64,000 nt of DNA from Sipunculus nudus (Eukaryota; Annelida; Sipuncula; Golfingiida; Sipunculidae), in assembly GCA_026874595.1 (NCBI GenBank), contig CM049317.1, positions 29,570,901 to 29,634,900 on the forward strand, written 5' to 3'. The notes beneath the pieces are model-generated. The model saw only the letters and a list, made by a program, of their open reading frames with translations. It ran no database searches and was not told the DNA's origin. Shown here piece after piece: positions 40,894-48,800 of this stretch. Each line of letters begins with the position of its first letter. The stretch's first letter is position 1. A program made the position numbers and the translations under genes.

Positions 40894-43800
40894 TTTGTAT
40901 GTGTCTGTTTGTTGGAAAACAGAACGGAATATTTCTTTTGGTAATACTATAACTTTGTGATTTGAAGTAATAGTTTTATGTGGTTTGTACACAGAGAAAT
41001 ACATAAACACGGGCGCAACAGACAGAAATATCGATATACTAAACATACTGAAGATAACCTGAACGACATAGCTGAACGAAATGCTCAGGTTAAAAAATAG
41101 CAGATGGATGTTCAGAATCACACTTATTGAGTACTTACCAATAAAGTATTGAAATATTGTTTTTAAAAACAGTTCGGCAACACGTGCAAATGCGGCGACC
41201 GGTACGGACGCTACAACCTGGTCTATAACTGTCGGTTACGCTGCGCTGGAGATTCCAGTACCTTCTGTGGAGGCCCAGACGCCATGCAAGTTTACAATGT
41301 TCACGGTAAATAAAGGTGTTTACGGTATGCCCATGACCTTCAGAAAACAAACATATTCCTTGTCTTAATGACTATCGTGAAATCTGTGGAAAGGAATAAA
41401 AATTAACAAGTCACACGTCTGAAAATTATCTGATTTAATAATTTCCTAAATTTATGAGACTTTAAACTCTAAACAAAAAATTACAGAAAATTTGTTTTAG
41501 CCTCATCATTAGGCCGTCCATATTGGTGAAAAATTGACACGTACCGTTACGTGTGAGTAGGCCTATACTTTAAACATGATTTAATATTGAAATATCATAT
41601 ATTTTGTCATATTTCAAATATTAATGTAGTTTCTACGATGATTTTTACGCCGAGTCCTTTTTCATCGTACAAGATTTCTGGCTTTTTTATTCTCGGCCTA
41701 GTCTTCGTTGGCCTGCTTATTTACCAGACAGTCAAACAGTCAAACACCTTTTTATTCCAACAACCTTCATCCAATTTGGCTCTCTGGCTAGAGTATAGAA
41801 CCTGGTTGCCCTTTTGCATAACACAGTTTTCCGTCTGTTCGCGCGTGATGGCGCCTTGCAGTTTTAATGTTTTCGTCCGTACGTCACGCCTTTTATGTAT
41901 ATTACCTCAAGGACAGTTAGACATGTTATCCTTAGGTTTTTTTTCCTATCAGCTTTTGGACCAATGGGCTGTCGGACTATTGATCCCCGGGACCAGGAAC
42001 CCTACTGTTAACAATTATTAGCTGACTCCAACACAGAAGACGACCATCTAAACACGCAGTGCCCATGCTCGTTGATAAAGTGTATAACACTATAATTCCA
42101 AATATACCTGCCTGAAACCTGCCCGATGACCTCATTTAGCTTAATGCTAATATCCGTATATACAATGTATTCCCTGTGATCCGTGGATGTTTTTAAAATA
42201 TATATACATTTTTACATCGTTTTCTTGTGAAAGGTTCAATTGACTACCAGTAGTTTACTATCTCACGTGACATTATCATATAAGGAAGATAAACAAATAT
42301 GGTGCATAATTTGTCAAATATTTCACAAGAAAAGACACTGAAGATCAGGAAGCTCATGACTGTGAAAGATTACTTTTTGTAGGTACTTATGCTGCCTGGG
42401 AAATGGGTCAACCAAATAACTTGAACAACCGCCAAGCGTGTGTCATGATGGACAAACAGAGCCAGCACCAATGGGTGGACACAGAGTGTCGCACAGTACA
42501 GGGCGCCATCTGTCAGTCAGGCAAGAAACTAAATTTCCTTCCTGGTGCGCCATTTTTGGCCCCACTCAAAAATACCATAAGTTTTCGCCTTGAATTTATA
42601 AGCGGACGGTTTCGGTTTATTATAGTATCAACTGTATCAATTAACAGAATAATTAACAATACTGCACTCATTTGGCCTAGTGTCGCCATCATGTCAGTAT
42701 AATTTTCATGTGACGGTTTTGGCTAAACCGTAACCGAATCCATCTCCGGAGATGGTTTCGCAGTTTGGCAGAAACCAGTTTTGGTTTTGCAATTATACAG
42801 TGAACAGCTTCCCCAAACAGAAACCAGTTTCAAATGTTCGAGTGGGCTGTAGGTATGGTATACGAAATCGCGTACTTTTTACGTGTACTTAAGATTTCTT
42901 TCACGCGAATCTGTTCGAAAGATAAAAAAAAAGATAAATGTTAACATTTCTGTTTCTGCATATTATTTTATAGATTTAACAAATAGCATGATCGTTTAGT
43001 AATTCCATGGAAAAAGTGCACATTTTTAAAACGTTTGACCGCAAACACAGATGCGGGAATATTAAAGGCTTGGTAACAAGTATTGTGTTTTCTATATGAA
43101 CCGATGTTGAACTTCGTATTGCCAAAACGTTCGTTTATTCAAACTGCTAAACGAATTTATCTGTTCCGTGTTTACCTTATTATATCATTCTTAAACTGAA
43201 TAATTAAGTTCAAACCAAACAAATTCATTAAAAGTGCTGTTTAACAACATACACATGTTTATATTTATGTATTTTTTCATATTTTTGAGAGTGCACTTTA
43301 ATTGCTGCAACGCAGTGCAGTGATGATCTTTACCTTTTATATTAAACTATTTTTTCCATTTTCTCATGACTTACGAAAATAATAATGTAAATATGGTTTC
43401 AAATTTAATTTGGTGTATATGTTTGATAAAAGCTTAACTTAAGTTTGAATATAACAATAAACTTTATAACAACAAATAAATAGAATTTTACATGTATACA
43501 ATTATAAATAGTTTCGAGAGATTACTAGTGACCTCTAGTGGCGAATAGCTCAAGTAATCTGTAGCCTGATTCTCTGCACTCAGAAACTCCGGAAGAAAAT
43601 TGTACAGGCGCCAATCAGACGTGGATATCTGGGCAATGCTTCACTTTTATCCGGGAACCACACGTGTGGTTTAGAGCCCTGATGAAGTGTCGCCAGAATG
43701 GAGGAAAACTCGTGGAGCTCAGAGACCCAACAGTTCATCAGCACGTACTGTCGTTTGCACGCCGTCCTGGCTTTTCTGATAGAAGCTACTGGATGGGAAT

Positions 43801-45735
43801 GACGCACCGGATGTGGAAATGGAATACAGGTGGGTCTTACCCATGGTGTAGGACTCGAGTCCTGACTTTGACTCGAGTCCAATTTTTTTTAGAGATTTGG
43901 ACTCCGTCTCAAGGGACTTGTACTCGGGCTTGGAGTAAAGGTCCTTCTCGAGTCCCATAGAAACGAGTTCTATCACATATTATACGGCCTAATGTACATG
44001 TGCAAACTACTAACAGAATATTATCAAAAAAATTTCACTATATATTCCAAGCTTAGTTCAGCATCTGGAGCTGTAAATGTAATCAACCATTAGAGTAAAA
44101 GCATGTGCGAATAAAACTTAAAATGTACATATAGATGTTGCTTTTTAAAGATACTTGTATTAGACTATGTCTCAGACTTGGATTCGGGTTCCAAATAACT
44201 CGGACTCGAAGGAGGCGGACTTTGACTTGGATTCGTACTAGATTTGCCCTGATTCGGGCTTGCTTTAGGGCTCGGATGGCGTTTACTGGATTAGTGCTGT
44301 AATAATGCTACTTTATATCACGGCACAATACAAAAGGAAATACGTCGCTCGTTATACGAAAAACAATACGTGAAATTTATTCTAATTACCTACGCAATAA
44401 CGATAATGTATAATGCATTTTGTTGATTTGGTTGATCTGTCTGTAAGTAATTTTACTCGAAATATTATAAACTGACATAGATGAAATTTGGTAAACATTT
44501 ACGGTAACACACAAGGTACAATCGATTTGAAACTTTTTGTTATCCGGCGGAGGGTGTTTCACTGGTATTAGAGGGCGCCCTTGGTCTGGTTAGCAGTGCC
44601 TACCTTTGATGCAAACATTGGATTTGTTGGATGTTGACACAAATATGTCTGCGCCTACATTGATAAACTTTAATTTCCATTTCCAGTGTACCACACACGG
44701 ACAATATATATATTTGTTCTCTTACTACATTTATTTTATGATTTTGATTCAAAACTAGTGTCTTCCCTCTCTGTGGATTTATTTTTCACCGAATCTGTCC
44801 TATTCCATCGTCAGACGTCGTGTTTCTTCGATGATCAAATATCGTCAATATTCTACCATGCTCATGTTTCCTTTTGGCACCAGAAAAATAGTTACTGAAA
44901 TTATAAAATATACCAAAAGGTAAATTATTTATCACGAGAATACTCCCATGAAGCATTTAAAGACAAACCGTATCTAGTTCACACGGTTATGAGAAAGCAA
45001 TTTGGTAGGTGTCAAGAACATTATGCGAAATCCATTTTAGGGCAAGGATTAGGAATTTTTGGCTTATCGACATTGACAGATAAGGCAAAATTTGAACAAG
45101 GTTTATACAGTACAATATTTCAAGGCAAACCCAGATAGGATTGGTAATAGTTTGCCATTTTTTACAGATCGTATGAATATTAATTGGTTTCGCATGGTCA
45201 GATTTGAACTTCATATTTATGCCTATACAGGTGCGTTTCTAACGTTTTCTATGTGGGAGAGTCGACAGCCAAACGGTGTCGGTCAGAACTGTGCGTCAAT
45301 ATCACGCATCACCGGCAGGTGGAGCGATGTGTACTGTGACAGCTACATGAGAGCGATCTGCGTCATAGGTATGTAAGGACTTCTTTTGTTGTAATTTCCA
45401 AATATTGTAAAAACTGTTTCAAAATCCCGAACTGATCAGGTTTAACAGAGACAAATATTTAAGTATTATTTACTGATTTATATTTTAGAATTTATTGCCG
45501 ACTACCTATACTTGTGATAACGAGTATGATGATATTAATAACAACAAAAACAATGAAAAAAATACAATAATAACAAGACTAGTAACAATGAATTCGTCCT
45601 ATGAAAGGGATTGTATAAGGATTTTGTTCATTGATGTGGTCTTTTCCAAGACTACTTTAATACCAAAGTAACATTTTCTTGTCTGTTCACAAAAGCATGT
45701 TTTATTAGCCATATTGGTTATTTTGTAATACTTTT

Positions 45736-45805
<70 letters not shown>

Positions 45806-48800
45806 ATTAATAGATCCAGACAAACCTCGGGTGTATTCGGAGATAGCAAGGTACAGCACAGAACCCTGGCCGACAATGCCCTACACGACGCCCATGACAA
45901 CTAACGATACCTGGCTGTCAAACTCAACGGACATGATGATAGGTGACAATACCACGCATGCGCATAATGGTACCACAGAGGAACAACAAGAGGAAAGTGG
46001 TCCTGCCATTCCTACAAAATATTTAGGTATGTTTAATATTTAAACATACATTTATTATTAACATCATCGTAATAATCGTCGTCATTGTCACCATCATCGT
46101 TATCACCTTCATCATCACTATCATCATTATCATCACTATTGCTACCATCGTCACTGTCTTTGACTTCATCATCAGTATCATCATGGTCAACAACGTCGTC
46201 ATCGCCATCATCATCATAATCAAGAAGAGAATGATTACATATATTATTAAATACAGGACATAGGGTTCTTAATTTTTATGATTTTATAGATGCATGGAAT
46301 CTCTTAAAATAATGCACTCATTACCTATAGTGTTTTATAAAATAATTGTGATAAGACCATTTCTAGTCGTACAGTATGTAAAATTGTATATAGACTGTCA
46401 CCTATACAGATGTGATCACATAATTTCTGGTCATATATTGCTTTTAATGTACTGCCACCTCTGTCTGTGATTGCACAAAGTTTTGTCATTTATTGTGGAA
46501 AATGCACTGCAAGCTTCATCTGTGATTACACAATTTCTAGTCATATACCCTGAGAATGTTTTTCTAGCTAAATCTGTGATAACGAAAACTTTTCTTTTTT
46601 CCCTTTTTAGTCACGTTTTGTAAATGTATTCTGAGATCAATCTGTGATATAATGATTTATAGTCATATATTATATTTATAATCTGCCAATTTTATCTGTG
46701 ATTACATATGTTCTAGTCATATACCCTGTTGAATGTACTTCTAGCAAAAATCTGTGATATAATGAATGATTTCTAGTCATATATTATGTTGATGATCTGC
46801 CAGTTTTATCTGGATTGTGTAAACAATATATTTGCAATTTTTAGTGAAACTACAATCTGGTAATTCTATGTATTTTGTCAAATTTAATTAAGAAAAACAT
46901 ATTTACATATCCTGTAATTTATATTTTTTAATGGTACATAGACTTTGCCTGCTCCATCTTGATAACCAGGATCACTATGGAGATAAGTTTTTAAAACTTT
47001 TTAGTGTTATCCTTGGTGTATGTCAGGATATCATGTTTTATAGTATGTGCATGTAACTGATTGCCAGAATTTAATCAATCAATCAATCAATCAATCATCA
47101 CTATCGCTGTCACCGACATCGCCTTAGTCGCCATCATCATCATCATCATATACATCATCATTATCAATACCGTTGTCCTCGTCGTCCACGTTACCATCAT
47201 CATTATCATCACTTTTGCTGCCATCGTCATCGTCTTTGTCTTTATCATTGATATCATCATGATCACTGTCGCTGCCATCGTGATCGTCTTCGTAGAGATC
47301 ATCATCATCATCATCATTATCTATCATTCATCATCATCATCATTATCGACCCTACTAAAAGTAACGTCCGTGAAGGATAAGCAGTCAAGGACATCGGGTG
47401 CAGCTTTACATACCAAAGCAGTGACAGTGGTAATGGTATAGTAGTGGCGGCTTAAGTAGCAATTTTACTATAATCTGTTCCACCAGTCGGTGCCCATTGG
47501 AATTAGGCGATTATCTTCTAAAACTTATATATTATCACACACCGTGACACCAAAGCTGAAGAGGGACCGATGTCCTACTACGAGGAGTAAAACTTCATAA
47601 CAAAAGCCAGCATTTATATTGGCATGCTTCTGATTCTTCTCAAACTTGTAGCCACGTGACATCGCGTCTGTCATGGGTTGGCAGCCCCAATCTGATAGTT
47701 ACATTTTTTTAAACATTTGTTACTCTAAATAACCAATCAGAAGCTTAAAAGTGTAGTTGTTTCATCATGTGACCCATGACCTTGACCTCTCTAAATAGGG
47801 TTGAAATATGTATGAAATATTATATAGATCTTGATTCCAGTGAAATATTTTAATACCTGTTTATATGTACATTATTTTATCTTTGTAGTCATCATTATCG
47901 GAGTAGGATCGGCGTTTTTGGTGTTAATCGTCTTGCTCGGCGTATCTATATGCATTATGAGGTAATATTGATGAATTATCAAGGATGATCGGTTTGTTCA
48001 GTCATTATGAAGTAATATTGATTAAATATCACGAAATTGTCCACTTTATTTTAATTAACCTTCAGTCTATTTTCATTCATACTGATATTTTTAACGTTCT
48101 TTATAGTCATAAGCCTTTTTTTTGGGGGGGGGGGGGGGGACGGGGGGGGGGGGACGGGGATAGGGCGACATGTGTATCTCAATTTGTTTAGGACTTCGGA
48201 ACAAAGTACCTAATGTCCCCTCACGTGATCAGGTTTCATGGGATCCAGACACATTGTTTTCAGATTTCAAGATAATTCCCCAATAAGTTAAAGTTTCGTC
48301 ATATTTTTATCCTGATACTAGTGAACTTTTAGTTAAGAACATTCAGCATACTGCAGGTTTCAGGTGCCTCAATGAATTGTGTTAAATGTTAGCCATGTGT
48401 TTTTAAATGTTTAAATGAAACATAAATTGTGTATGCTATAGTGCTGAAAAAAAAAATATTTTCGTATAATGAAAATATATTTTATCGTATGTGACGTGAG
48501 TGAAGAAAATTTTGAAATTCTGGAAGAGGGATTTTGTTTTGTTTGTCAAAAGGGAAATCGAGAGATTTAAAGCGGGGATAATATATCGGAGGGGCCGACG
48601 TACCTCCTTCGGTACTCCTTTGGATTATCTGTTCTCAGCAGAGAAGGCTTATATATATAATTAAGTCACCTATCTGTTTCTATATTATAATTCATTCACA
48701 TCTTACGTCGATTTTTATTGTTCTAACATACAGTAAGCAAAGGTTACACACAATTTGATTTGTTTTGTCCCGGTCTATAAGTTTCGAGATTTATGTTTAA

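Noticed and set aside
41587-42021. 144-codon open frame in intron 4 of gene A
   Set aside because: No domain, no splice context, and composition does not resemble the lectin exons. The WSC exon before it and CTLD exon after it join in phase without it.
43565-43583. Earlier acceptor GTAG for gene A exon 6
   Set aside because: In the phase-1 frame required by exon 5 it creates an immediate TGA. The CACTCAG acceptor at 43583 has a better pyrimidine tract and the right phase.
47061-47441. I/V-rich and M-rich or D-rich frames over the ATC repeats (also 46023-46223 and 15244-15444)
   Set aside because: Pure translations of trinucleotide microsatellites.
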